From Zygnema cylindricum (taxonomy: Eukaryota; Streptophyta; Zygnematophyceae; Zygnematales; Zygnemataceae), in contig JBBHKE010002751.1 of the NCBI GenBank assembly GCA_037447655.1, forward strand, positions 1 to 44,051: DNA of 44,051 nt, written 5' to 3'. This document shows, in pieces, positions 1 through 9,935 of this stretch (positions within the stretch are counted from its first letter, which is position 1; the number at the start of each line of letters is the position of its first letter). The translations under genes were made by a program, and so were the position numbers. The notes below the pieces were generated by a model. That model did not search any database and had not been told where the DNA came from. It saw nothing but the letters and a program-made list of their open reading frames with translations.

Positions 1-2545
1 AAGCAAATCATCAACATAAATTGCAATAAATATAAAACCTTCCTCATCTTCGAAAACATAGATTGAGTGATCTGAGCTGATCCGGATATATCCCAGACCG
101 GTAAGAAACTCATCAAGCTTCTTATTCAACTGTGGAGGCGCCTGTTTTCAAACCATAAAGAGATTTAATCAGCCGGCATACCTTACTCTCCTCTCCTTCC
201 TCCACAAACCCTTCGAGTTGTCGCATGAAGATCTCCTCTTCCAATTCTCTATGTAAAAAGGCTGTCTTGATATCCATCAAGTGCAGTTCCATGTCTTCCG
301 CTGCTGCCAGACTGAGAAGTATGCGGACGGAGGGAAATCTGACGACCGGGGCAAAGGTTTCCTCGTAGTCAATTCCCTCCTTTTGTGTAAATCCCTTTGC
401 CACTAATCTGGCCTTGTAGCGCTCGATTGTGTTATCTGGGTTCAGTTTTAATTTGAAAACCCACTTACAACCGATTGGTTTTCGGTTAGGTGGACAATCC
501 ACCAGCTCCCAAGTATCGGCTGCCATAATTGAGGCCATCTCCTCATTGATGGTTGTCTTCCACCGGTTCCTTTCTGGACAAGTCATCGCCTCTCCATAAG
601 TATGCGGTTCATCTTGATGTGATAGTTTTGTTACCTTGTTATTAACCTGTTTTTCTTGCAATCTTTTGCTACTTCTCCATCCCCCTTGAAAATCTGTGGC
701 CGAAATAGATGCTTCCCATGGGTTGTTTCGAACAATCTCGGCTTCTCCCTTGTCCCTTGATTCCGAATCAATTTCCACCACATCTTCCGCTACAGGTAGA
801 GTTGTCACTGGATTTTCCACAGCCGAGTCTTTTTCGGTCTGATTTGTACCCGCAAGAATGTCATCTTCTCTAAAACCTGGATAGTTAGGAAGCTCAAAGT
901 CTTCGGAATTTTCCTGACTCAAATCTAATTTTTACTGACTTTGTATAGTTGAAGGGATCCACGGACTTTCCTTCATCTTTTACAACTAGATGCTATACTA
1001 AGATTATATCTATCCTTTTTAGATCATAAACTCTATATCCTTTAACATCCTCATCATAATATTAATAAGTATCCTGGTTTTCCTTTAGGATCTAGCTTCC
1101 AATTAGATCGATCTGTATCTAGACTGAATACTTAATTGCCGAAAACCTTTAAGTGAGATAAGTTTGGTTTCCAGCCGGTCCATCTCTCATAAGGTGTTTG
1201 ACCTTTTATAGCTGAAGTAAAAACTCTATTTTTGAGGTAATTAGCATAGTTCATTGCTTCAGCCCAAAACCTTTTTCCTATCTTTTTATCCGACAACATA
1301 CTTCTAGCACTATCACTTAGTGTCCTTTTTAATCTTTCATCTACCCCATTTTGTTACGGGTTTTCTTGAATTGTCTTTTGGTGTTGGACTCCATCTTCCC
1401 TCAGAAGATCCTCAAACTAGTTAGAAGTATACTCTCCACCATTGTCACTCCTTAGTCTCTTGATTGGAGTTTCATGGAGTTTTTCGCATTATGCTTTAAA
1501 TTGTCTAAAAAAATTCTGAGCTTCTGACTTGTTTTTCAAAAAATACACCTTGGAATACCGAGACCAATCATCAGTGATAGTCATTATAAATCTCTTTCCC
1601 CCCTGGTGAGGGCACTTTGGCCGGTCCCCAAATATCTGTGTGTACTAAATTTAGAATTTTTTCTCCCTTATAGGTGGTTGTTTTAGGAAAGGGTGTTATG
1701 TGTGCTTTACCTTGAGCACATCCACTACAATCACTTAGATTATCACTCTCACTGAACTGAATCCCTTCCACCACTCCCATCTTTTTCATCTCTCTTAACT
1801 TATCTAGATTCACATGCCCGAGCCTCTTATGCCACATCATGATATCATGAACACCAGCATAATAATGTTTCTTATTTTCATTGCTTAAAATCAGCCTAAA
1901 CATCCCTTGGCTACCTATTTCAGCAGTGAAATAGACTTCCTCCTCAAAACTAGCAGTAAAGACTCCTTCCCTGATGCTAGTAAAAAACCCCTTATCATCT
2001 AATACAAACGTAGAGATGAGGTTTTTGTTCAGTTCCGGAATAAACAATACATCGGAGAATATAACTATGGATGTCTTTCTTTCTACTAACACTTTCAGAT
2101 CTACCGAGCCTACAAGAGTAGTAGTGACTATCCTCCCATCCTCGTACTCTATTTCTACGGTGGGAATCTTTCTTATCTTAGTGAACAATTGTTTATCCTT
2201 ACACATGTGCATGGAGGCACCTGAATCTAAAATCCAACCTGCTTCACCTTTCAATCCACCGAAAGCACATTTCTGCTTTCGTGGAATTTCTACCTCGTTT
2301 GTCCCTTCCAACTCCTCATCCTATAGGAGCCCATTGTCCTCGTCTTCGCATTCCACCTCATGTACTTGTGTCACAAGGGCCTTTTTCTTTCCTCTCGGGG
2401 TTCCACCGGTCTACCCCTCCTTTCACCGAAGCTCGGTTAGCTTAGTGCACTCTGCCATATAGTGCTCTGGTTTCTTATAGAAATGACATAAACCCTTGGG
2501 AGCTCTTGGTCCGAACTGGTCGGTCTGATTTTTCTGCTCCCCCCC
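1..2545 (-). pseudogene. Decayed Ty1/copia gag-pol fragment (older copy of the 20651-27098 family)
   Basis: The sequence aligns almost without large gaps to 22690-25235 of the intact copia element, so it runs from the reverse transcriptase, through integrase and protease, to the gag zinc knuckle. The window edge cuts the C-terminal side. The N-terminal gag half and the 5' LTR are missing because similarity stops near 2545. Open pieces remain at 122-908 (reverse transcriptase start, RVT_2) and 1600-2311 (protease with DSGAS, HHCC pre-integrase domain, first integrase Asp). Damage is visible: a one-base insertion near 137 breaks the frame after the SLYGLK motif, another near 910 breaks it after integrase, several stops lie between 922 and 1570, and the second Cys of the gag CCHC knuckle (about 2475) is replaced by Tyr. 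The protein is dead. Family membership is certain; the exact inner boundary is approximate. Confidence 0.93.
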
Positions 2546-3139
2546 TTGTCATGTCGCATCTTGTCGGCCATTCTAATTGTTTATATTTAGGTGTTAGGAC
2601 AGGCAGCCACCACACTAATTTATATTTGGGTGTTATTTGGGTTTCGCAGGACTGTACGAGTTGTACAGTACTACATATAGTTCCCAAGATTCCCGCGACG
2701 ACTTGTACCGTACGGCTTATATTTTCCGAGATTTCCGACGACAGTGAATCCGGTCGATTCACGTCGACCGTACTTATTTGTTTCTCCAGGATTATCCGCC
2801 GACAACTCATGTTCGAATTCACGTAAGTACAAACAAACTTACCATACTATATATATTTACCGCGATACACGCCGACGGTGACTTCGATCATTTCACGTCG
2901 ACCGTACGACTTACTGTTTCCGAAATTCGCGCGACGACAAAGTGAACCGTACTTGCGGTCCTACCGTACAAACTTTCATTGCCTGGAATCCCGGCCGACA
3001 ACAAATTTTAATCATTTCGCGTGGAGTAGCATCTCGGCCGTCGACGTTGTGTATGCAATTTTCGTAACATCACATCTGGACCGTCGACGCAAGTGACAGA
3101 CAAAGCGGTTGTCAGTTCTGACAAAGCGACGTGATTGGA
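2546..3139. other. Unassigned spacer
   Basis: I see no gene or transposon boundary here. Open frames on both strands are short and share no recognisable motif. GTAC and TCGAC words are frequent between 2640 and 3090. The left edge is where similarity to the copia family stops. Confidence 0.4.
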
Positions 3140-4036
3140 CCATTTTAAGTCGTGATCCATTAGGAGGTTCATGCATTCACATGTAGATAGGAAGGGTTTT
3201 AATCCGTGGGTTATAGATTCTGTAACGTAGAGCATAGGATTTCGGCCTCCTATTGGTTGAATCCAAACTAGACGCAAATACTTACATAGCACGTTGTACT
3301 CTGATTGGCCTATTTTCGCTAGGCGAGTTTTGGTTACTTCGTTCATTTTAGATTATTTCCTGGTCACAATTTTCAAGTGCATGAATTATTTATTTATTTA
3401 TTTACTGATTTATTTTCAGTATTGAGGATTTTCTGCAACCATCTTTTTATTTGTAAAATTGTCTGGACAGCTTAGGGGCGATTTTTTGCCTTTGCGTGAA
3501 GCGTCTAGTTTTCTATTACATTATCAATATCTTGTAAAGCCTTACATATTAATCTATACGGCTTCGGCCAATACCTACACGGTTTCCCTTCACTTCTCTC
3601 GTCCGTTTGAGTGGATTTCCATCGCGTTCACACAACACAAACTTTTTTCCCCGGTTGTGGCTGAACTTTAATTAGTGTGGAAGTTGCATGTTGGGATTAT
3701 CGTTTTATTGTTGTTATTTCATCTGATTGTGTATTTATTTATATTTGGCTTATGCGCATCTTTGGGTTTCGTTATCTCAAACCTCATAAGTGTTTGGCAT
3801 AATGTCGTTTTCAGTCTTTGTTTGTCTTTCTTGGTGGTTTATGCTTTGATTTGTTTTATTTAAGTAAAAATCTAGATTATTCGCGATGAGATAACTCCTA
3901 CAAGGAATATAAATAGACCGTGGGGCCTAGTGGCCATCTATTGGCTTAGTATTCCTGCACTTGAAAATTGTGTCTTCTCTTTTCTTTTCTTGCTTGTTTG
4001 TTTTATTCCAATTTCGGTTTTATTTTTATTTTAAAG

Positions 4037-4064
<28 letters not shown>
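3140..4064 (+). repeat. Old LTR-like relic, diverged relative of the repeat at 27575-28330, ending in poly(A)
   Basis: Two blocks match the LTR-like repeat of the gag-protease element. One around 3140-3240 (GGAGGTTCATGCAT followed by GGGTTTT) corresponds to 27580-27650. One around 3890-3960 (ACTCC, a TATAAATA box at 3909, then GCCTAGTGGC) corresponds to 28230-28290. The TATA-like box and the conserved block after it suggest a promoter and the start of the R region. The segment ends in about 27 consecutive A residues at 4038-4064, roughly 100 bases after the expected start site. Homology was judged by eye and is diverged, so the call is moderate. Confidence 0.5.
3907..3917 (+). promoter_or_regulatory. 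TATA-box candidate in LTR-like relic
   Basis: The run GAATATAAATA precedes the conserved block GCCTAGTGGC by about 20 bases. The related copies carry GAATATTAAA at the same place (about 28237 and 30640). It would place a start site near 3940. It is a sequence match only. Confidence 0.4.
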
Positions 4065-4067
<3 letters not shown>

Positions 4068-4325
4068 GTGGAGCACAGTTGATGATGTCACATGCATCTT
4101 CACGTTCTTTGACACATGCACGACAGTGTAAATGACACTAATTCTTTATTCACACTAATAATTTCTATACGCTAATAACGATTCACAGTGTGATGTACTG
4201 CACTATACCATTGAATATTTTTGAGAGAACCTAACTGCCGACAGGCGAACCAAACGGACTATTCAGTGGAAATAAGTTTTACATATGTGAAAGTATGCCG
4301 AAACCGGCCAATGTAAAGTACAGAA
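4065..4325. other. Unassigned spacer with one transposon-end fragment
   Basis: At about 4155-4176 the sequence CGCTAATAACGATTCAC resembles the terminal inverted repeat of the elements at 37477-38486 and 40440-40660. No partner end was found nearby. The rest is featureless. Confidence 0.4.
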
Positions 4326-4886
4326 CATAGTTCAAAATTAGGTGCAAGTACACTTATACAATATGCCTATTGTACGTAAAAAATACAATATGCCCTTAAG
4401 ACCCATATTGTATTGGCCCCAAAATGAAATAAAATAGTAACAGGGTTAGGTTGCACATGGATCGATAGAGAATTAAATGTCATGTCTAAATTTGACAAAA
4501 AAAATCCGACAAAAAAGTTTTTTTCTGTGAGTTTTGAGCGACTTTTTATTTAAACTGTCAGATATGGACGATCTTACGGTCGTTGATCAAATTAGCGATC
4601 TAAGAAGATCATATGAAAAGCCCATAACACAACTTAAGATAGGACTTACGTCCGTTTTTTTTTTCCGGGTTATTTTTCCCGCGGAATGTCATCCTACGCC
4701 GTTTTAGTTCGCTAAAAAATTTCGTTCGACGGCGTGCGCTGTACTATCATCATACGTCAGATTCATACGTTCGTACAGGGGTGTGCACAACACACACATA
4801 CAATATGCCTACGCTACGCGAGTTTTGTGCCATGTTTTGTGCGCCTACCAAAGGCTTACCATAAAAATGCCTACTTTTGAACTATG
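4326..4886 (-). mobile_element. hAT-type MITE, family M1, copy 1 (inverted)
   Basis: A 561-bp non-autonomous element. Ends read CATAGTTCAAAATTAGG on the left and the reverse complement of CATAGTTCAAAAGTAGG on the right. Flanking 8-mers are GTACAGAA (4318-4325) and GTACATAA (4887-4894), 7 of 8 identical, which is the 8-bp duplication expected for hAT transposases. It aligns in reverse orientation to copies 2 and 3 over its whole length. It has no coding capacity and would depend on a transposase elsewhere. Confidence 0.88.
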
Positions 4887-5035
4887 GTACATAATCCAAA
4901 CTATGTACGGACTCGATGGATACAGTCGGTTCGGTTTCCCAGTTGACAGTCTGTCAACGCTGAAAAATTGACAGCCGCTCGATGCCACGTGGCAATCGAT
5001 AGTAAAACCTGCACTTCATAGTTCCCACTACATTG

Positions 5036-5564
5036 TTAGCGGCCGTCTGTGCGAAAGCATAAATTTTGACGCGATTGGGTGCACACCCCTAGGAACCGAG
5101 TACGGGTCCTTAAAAGAGTACAATTGCGTACAACTCTTTTTTCCAAGGAGTCAACCAGTTTGGGGTGTCTACAAAGCAATTCCCGTGAAATAAACATAAA
5201 ACAAAAAAAAAAACAAATACATTGACAGAACACGGTCGTTTTCGTCGCACGAGAACGGCCTGTCGCATGCTATGGCGGGGAAGCGTTTGGAAGCCATGGC
5301 ATCTTTCACGGTGACGAGGGCGTTGTCTGCTAGGAGGGTACACGTGGTAAGGGCAACGAGTCTAGATATGGGACAAGTGGCAAGGAGTTGCACGTGGGAG
5401 GGAGGAATAAGAGGAAAAAGTTGGAGAAAATTCAAGGGGGTGGGGGGGGGTGAGAGCGCGGGGGGGGGGAGAGAGAGATACTCACAGTCAAGCTTGTACA
5501 TGGTGACCGCCAATGTACACGCCACGTGGCACAGCAACAGAAAGATGATGGCTTGAGGATGCAT
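5036..5564 (-). CDS. Candidate three-exon gene for a small secreted Cys-containing protein (unidentified)
   Basis: I do not recognise the product. The model reads on the minus strand: exon 1 5486-5564, exon 2 5221-5326, exon 3 5036-5168, 318 bases in all, giving 105 codons plus TAA. Exon 1 starts at ATG 5564 and encodes a convincing signal peptide (MHPQAIIFLLLCHVACTLA). Intron 1 has a GTGAGT donor at 5485 and a pyrimidine-rich tract ending CTAGCAG. Intron 2 has a weaker GTATTT donor at 5220 and a T-rich tract ending TTTGTAG. Reading frames join across both introns. The second exon is clean and protein-like (DAMASKRFPAIACDRPFSC); the end of exon 3 looks less so and the true 3' end may differ. 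Five Cys follow the signal peptide. It lies between two inverted M1 MITEs, and copy 2 starts only about 75 bases upstream of the ATG. It could be a real gene, a captured fragment or chance. Confidence 0.35.
5437..5477. repeat. G-rich low-complexity tract
   Basis: Two runs of eight to ten G residues separated by TGAGAGCGC, then GAGAGAGA. On the minus strand this is the C/T-rich tract near the 5' end of the proposed intron 1 of the 5036-5564 gene candidate. Confidence 0.8.
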
Positions 5565-5639
5565 TTTCACACGTGCGATAAAGAGCGGACAAAAAAAACC
5601 GGTCGCGTGGCAGTGACGACCGCCCTGTATAGTTTGAAT

Positions 5640-6214
5640 CATAGTTCAAAAGTAGGCGTTTTTATGTTAAGCGTTTGGTAGGCGCACAAAACTTGGCACA
5701 AAACTCGCGCTGATGAGGCATACTGTATGTGTGTGCGTTGTGCACACCCCGATACGAACGTACGAATATGACGTATCATCATAGTACAGCGCACGCCGCC
5801 GGACGAATTTTTTAAGCGAACTGACACGGCGTAGGATGCAATTCCGCGGGAAAAAAATCCCGAAAAAAAAAAAAAAAAAAAAAACGCGGACGTAAGTTCT
5901 ATCGTAAGTTGTGTTATGGGCTTTTCATGTGATCTTCTTAGATCGCTACTTTGATCGGCAACCGTCCGATCGTCCAAATCTGACGGTTAAAATAAAAAGT
6001 ACCTCAAAACTCACGGAAAAATATTTTTTTGTCCGAATGTTTTTCAAAATTTAGACATGACGTTTAATTCTCTATCGATCGATGTGCAACTCAACCCTGT
6101 TCCTATTTTATTTCATTTTGCGGCCATTACAATATGGGTCTTAAGGGCATATTATATGTTTTGCGTATAATAGGCATACTGTATGGGCGTACGTTCACCT
6201 ACTTTTGAACTATG
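5640..6214 (+). mobile_element. hAT-type MITE, family M1, copy 2
   Basis: A 575-bp element with near-perfect ends, CATAGTTCAAAAGTAGG at 5640 and its reverse complement ending at 6214. Flanking 8-mers GTTTGAAT (5632-5639) and GCTTGAAT (6215-6222) agree at 7 of 8 positions. It lies in opposite orientation to copy 1, 753 bp away. It contains a long A run (5864-5884). There is no ORF of note. Confidence 0.9.
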
Positions 6215-6490
6215 GCTTGAATTTTGGTTCGAGGAATTCAAAATTTGGAATCGCATTTTGAGAACACCCCCAAATATTTTTAGTTTCCGCCTTTTATCAC
6301 AAAGAGTCCTTTTTCAATCATTGAAAACGATTTTGTATGGATCGTACGGTTTTTACTAGTTTTGTCCGAGCGATTCACATGAAACAAGAGTTTCGTTGGA
6401 CAGTAGAAAGCAACCATAACGTAGCGGCATGTTAGCGTCGACTTCCAAACTGGCATGATATCTAACTCGTTCTCTCTGGGCCGCGCCCAA
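6215..6490. other. Unassigned spacer
   Basis: I see nothing in this stretch beyond ordinary AT-rich sequence. Confidence 0.4.
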
Positions 6491-6500
6491 TTGGGCCACT

Positions 6501-7067
6501 TTATTTAATATCTAATTTTTGTCTGGCCGTCTGGACCATAATCGTACGGTCAAGATTTGCGTAGGGATTCACCCCGTTGCTGCCATAAGTTGCCCTTTGG
6601 CGCGACCCATCCGCTTGGCCTCCCATGCCCGTGTCAGCGCCTTTGCTGCTGTTGTCAACGAAAGCCAACCGAGGGTTGTTCGGCCATCATTCAGGCTCCC
6701 AGAATCTGCGCACAGATCCCGCCGTCCGTACGACATAATAACAAGAAACTCAAAGAGATATGATGCAAGGAATATGCTACGAGCACACCTAATTTCTTCC
6801 CAAGACCGCCCTCCTGTTTGATAAATCGTTCGGAGTCGTCGTCGGGTTTTGACAGTTTGCCGGCTATGGCTAGCCGGAAAGCTGAGAAATACGGCCGGCA
6901 ACTGTTTATGTTTCCAATTTTCCACCTTTCTGATGTCCAACAATGCGTTCGCCAATATTTTATCCCCCATAATATCTGGAGTAAATCCAGGCCTTCCGAA
7001 CGACAAATCCTGTGGTTTAAGCGAAGGATGTTTCTTTCTCGCGTCAAGGAGGACTTTTTGGGGGTTG
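6501..7067 (-). pseudogene. Gene-like relic with at least one clean internal exon (unidentified)
   Basis: On the minus strand a T-rich tract ending TTTTCAG at 7068-7070 is followed by an open exon 6926-7067. It encodes 47 residues of strongly protein-like sequence (for example LLDARKKHPSLKPQ and FGRPGFTPDIMGDKILANAL) and ends AAAG before a GTGGAA donor at 6925. Further on, 6501-6686 is open in one frame for 61 residues (GADTGMGGQADGSRQRATYG) and ends in TAA. A TGA lies just before that second block, and I could not join the two blocks in phase through an obvious acceptor, so the region is either a decayed gene or one with exons I cannot place. Local GC content is higher than in the surroundings. 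No family was recognised. Opposite-strand frames here are shadows. Confidence 0.35.
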
Positions 7068-7079
7068 CTGAAAACGAGA

Positions 7080-7640
7080 AATGGATTTGGTCATATATGA
7101 TCAAAAGAAAAGCTTTTTGTAGATTATATTTCCGTACACTGTAATAGATATTGCACAATCGGAGTGTTACGAAAAAAACTTGAAAGCCATTGTGATCACA
7201 AAACTTTAAAAAAAAAAAAAAATGACTACAAATTTTGAAGCAAATCTGACCAGAAAATTTTTTGTCGCATTGTGTCGTGACAGCTAAAAACATAGCCGGC
7301 TAATATTATATCGGCGACGTTCTGTCAGTTTGTTTTGCCCCAAGCTGTCGCCGAAGTGTGTCTATAAGCTAAACGACGTACAGAAATGGTCGGTGGAACT
7401 GTAGCTATAAAATCCTTGTACGGAAATTGAGATTTGGTGTGGCCAAATGACAGAATCTAGGGTGTGTCTGCAGACACTCCCAACAAATAGTACAAAAGCG
7501 TCGTCCACCAATCATTGTTGTTATATGAAATCGGCGGCAGTGATGATGGGTTTTGTTGCCAAACCTCAAACTTTTTAATTGAAACGTCTTTTTCACAATT
7601 TTTTTCGAAGTTAACAATATGAAAACCTCTAAAGACTTCG
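7080..7640. other. Unassigned, upstream side of the gene-like relic
   Basis: There are no recognisable domains. A minus-strand open stretch at 7405-7617 has scattered Cys and His residues and could be an exon of the neighbouring relic, but it lacks clear splice sites. Confidence 0.3.
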
Positions 7641-7648
7641 GTTTATAC

Positions 7649-8932
7649 TATAGTTCAAAATTAGATGTTTGGTAGGCGCACAAAACTTGCCACAAAACTA
7701 GCGCAGTGTAGGCATACTGTATGTGTGTGCGTTGTGCACACTCTTGTACGAACGTACGAATCTAACGTATCATCATAGTACAGCGCAGGCCGCTGGACGA
7801 AATTTTTTAGCGAACTGACACGGCATAAGAGGACATTCCGCGGGAAAAAAAACCCGGAAAAAAAAATAATGCGGACGTAAGTCCTATCGTTAGTTGTGTT
7901 ATGGGCTTTTCTTGTGATCTTGTTAGATCGCTACTTTGATCAGTGACCGTTCGATCGTCTAAATCTGACGGTTTAAAAAAAAACTACCTCAAAAATCACG
8001 GAAAAGTAAAAATTTGTCCGAATGTTTTTCAAAATTTAGACATGACGTTTAATTCTCTGTCGATCGATGTGCAACTCAACCCTGTTGCTATTATTTTTCA
8101 TTTTGCGACCAATACAACATGGGTCTTAACCATAGTTGTTCAAATCGCGCGATTTTTTCCTATTTTGCGATTGAAACGTATAATTCGTGACTTTTGAAAA
8201 AATCGTAAAAAAATGTGCACTGTAAACTGAAACTGGAATTTTACGGAAACCTGTAAACTAATTACTGTAACTGCTCATTTTTTTTACGGATATGTACGGA
8301 ATAAAACGGGAAATATGGGTCGCACTTATTGGTACTTTCTGTTCAGTGAACTGAACAGAAATACCACGGAAGTTGTACGTTATATAATCGAAAATGTACG
8401 GAAATTTTCGAAAAGAGACGTTGAACTTCACAATAATTTCGCGCGTTCAGTTTCAAATTTGTACGGGCATCTTCTTCAATTTTTTTTTGAAAGAAGACGC
8501 CATGGAACAGAGACGAAATTGCTAAAATTGTTATCTTCGTAGCATTCGAACCCGGGTACATTGGCTGCGTAGCGTACATTAAGGTGAACGACAGGGCTAC
8601 CATTTGGTAATGTCATTCCATTATCAACAAAAATTGTGATAAAATATTAATCAATTTATTTGTCTACCGCTCATTCAACGAGAAAAACTCGCAAACTGCT
8701 TTATATGTAATAGTTTTTTGTTTTTTTATGTACGGAATAGTACGGAAGGAAATTCATTAACGATTTTTTGCGATTTGATCAAAAGGTTCAATGCGTTTGT
8801 TACGTATAATTCGTCACGTACGGTACGTTCGCACTAATCGCCGTGAACAACTATGGTCTTAAGGCCATATTGTATGTATTGCGTACAATAGGCATATTGT
8901 ATGGGCCTACTTTCACCTACTTTTGAACTATG
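7649..8932 (+). mobile_element. hAT-type MITE, family M1, copy 3, interrupted by a nested MITE
   Basis: Ends read TATAGTTCAAAATTAG (first C changed to T) and the reverse complement of CATAGTTCAAAAGTAGG. The flanking 8-mers GTTTATAC at 7641-7648 and 8933-8940 are identical, a perfect hAT-type duplication. The 1,284-bp span shrinks to about 551 bp when the insert at 8131-8855 and its duplicated target are removed, matching copies 1 and 2. Confidence 0.93.
8131..8855. mobile_element. hAT-like MITE, family M2, nested in M1 copy 3
   Basis: A 725-bp insert with inverted ends CATAGTTGTTCA and TGAACAACTATG. Flanks are GTCTTAAC (8123-8130) and GTCTTAAG (8856-8863), 7 of 8 identical. The other M1 copies show the unfilled sequence GGGTCTTAAGGGCATA at this point, so the insertion is confirmed by comparison. 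Read with one more terminal base, it has a perfect 6-bp TCTTAA duplication instead. The first seven terminal bases are shared with M1, suggesting the same or related transposase. Internal ORFs are short and unsupported. Confidence 0.88.
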
Positions 8933-8940
8933 GTTTATAC

Positions 8941-9404
8941 TTATTCTATTATTCGTTCATACTAAAAACAACTATGAAATGCAATCTGATTGCATATTCA
9001 AACCAAAGAAAATATAAATATAACACTCTATAGTGTATAGCCACATGTATGCCAACCATAGAATATGTGTATCGCATAAGGGTAAGATTCCATTAGAGGA
9101 AAAGTCATAAATGTCTCATTCGTACGGATTTTGACATTTTTACGAAATTTCGTTATTTTTTCTGGATTTTGAATCTTTCGTAAAATGCGTATACTTTTCG
9201 TACGGAAAAACGTACGGATACAATGTACGAACATTTTCAAAAAAAGGGTTGAAAGTACACCGTGAATCGCTTTTAAAGTTAAAAAATGATTAGTGTACAA
9301 ATATTAATAGTGTTACCAACTCTATTTGGGGTTTAAAAGCCTAATGCCAACAAAAATTAATAATACTTTATACACCTAACACTAATTTGGATGTAGACGC
9401 GATA
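8941..9404. other. Unassigned spacer with one transposon-end fragment
   Basis: At about 9255-9275 TACACCGTGAATCGCTTTT resembles the terminal repeat of the 37477-38486 and 40440-40660 family. No matching opposite end was found. The remainder is AT-rich and featureless. Confidence 0.4.
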
Positions 9405-9935
9405 GTTTATGTTCACATGTTTGACGCTTTAACATGTAAAAACAGGTTCTATTGATTTTACTTCGTCTTTATGACTTATAATCAAATCTGAGTACGATTT
9501 CCCGTGGCGACGCACTCAATTTCCCCTGTCGACGCCTTTTATCTGACACTTATTTTGTACGACCGTATGAAGTAAGGAGCAGTTTTAGTACGGAGTTACA
9601 CATTTCGTACATTGCACTTTTAAAAAACAATCGAAATTAGAGTAGCTAACGTTAATTTAATAGTGCCTATAGTCTATGTTCACATATTCGACGCTTGAAC
9701 ATGTGTGAACAGGGTCTCGCGATTTTCCTTCGTCTTTATAACTTGAATTATATCTGAGTACGCTAAACCATGGCGACGCACTCGATTTACCCTGTCGACA
9801 CCTATATCTGACACTTATTTTGTACGTCTGTACAAAACTAAGAGCACTATTAGTACGGAATAACAACATTTTGTACATTGCACCTTTTTAAAAACAGTTG
9901 AAATTATGGTAACTAACTCTAATTAAACAGTGCGT
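9405..9935. repeat. Diverged tandem duplication, unit about 262 bp
   Basis: Units at about 9405-9667 and 9668-9935 align throughout. Shared blocks include TATGTTCACAT, CTTCGTCTTTAT, GGCGACGCACTC, CTGTCGAC and TCTGACACTTATTTTGTACG. I judge identity at roughly 75-80% by eye, so the duplication is old. There is no coding signal. Confidence 0.8.

Noticed and set aside
1974-2462. 162-codon plus-strand frame
   Set aside because: Antisense shadow of the copia protease/integrase relic; the same antisense frame appears opposite the intact element at 24659-24949.
4326-6214. Composite transposon carrying the candidate gene between two MITEs
   Set aside because: Outer flanks GTACAGAA and GCTTGAAT do not match, while each MITE has its own near-perfect 8-bp duplication.
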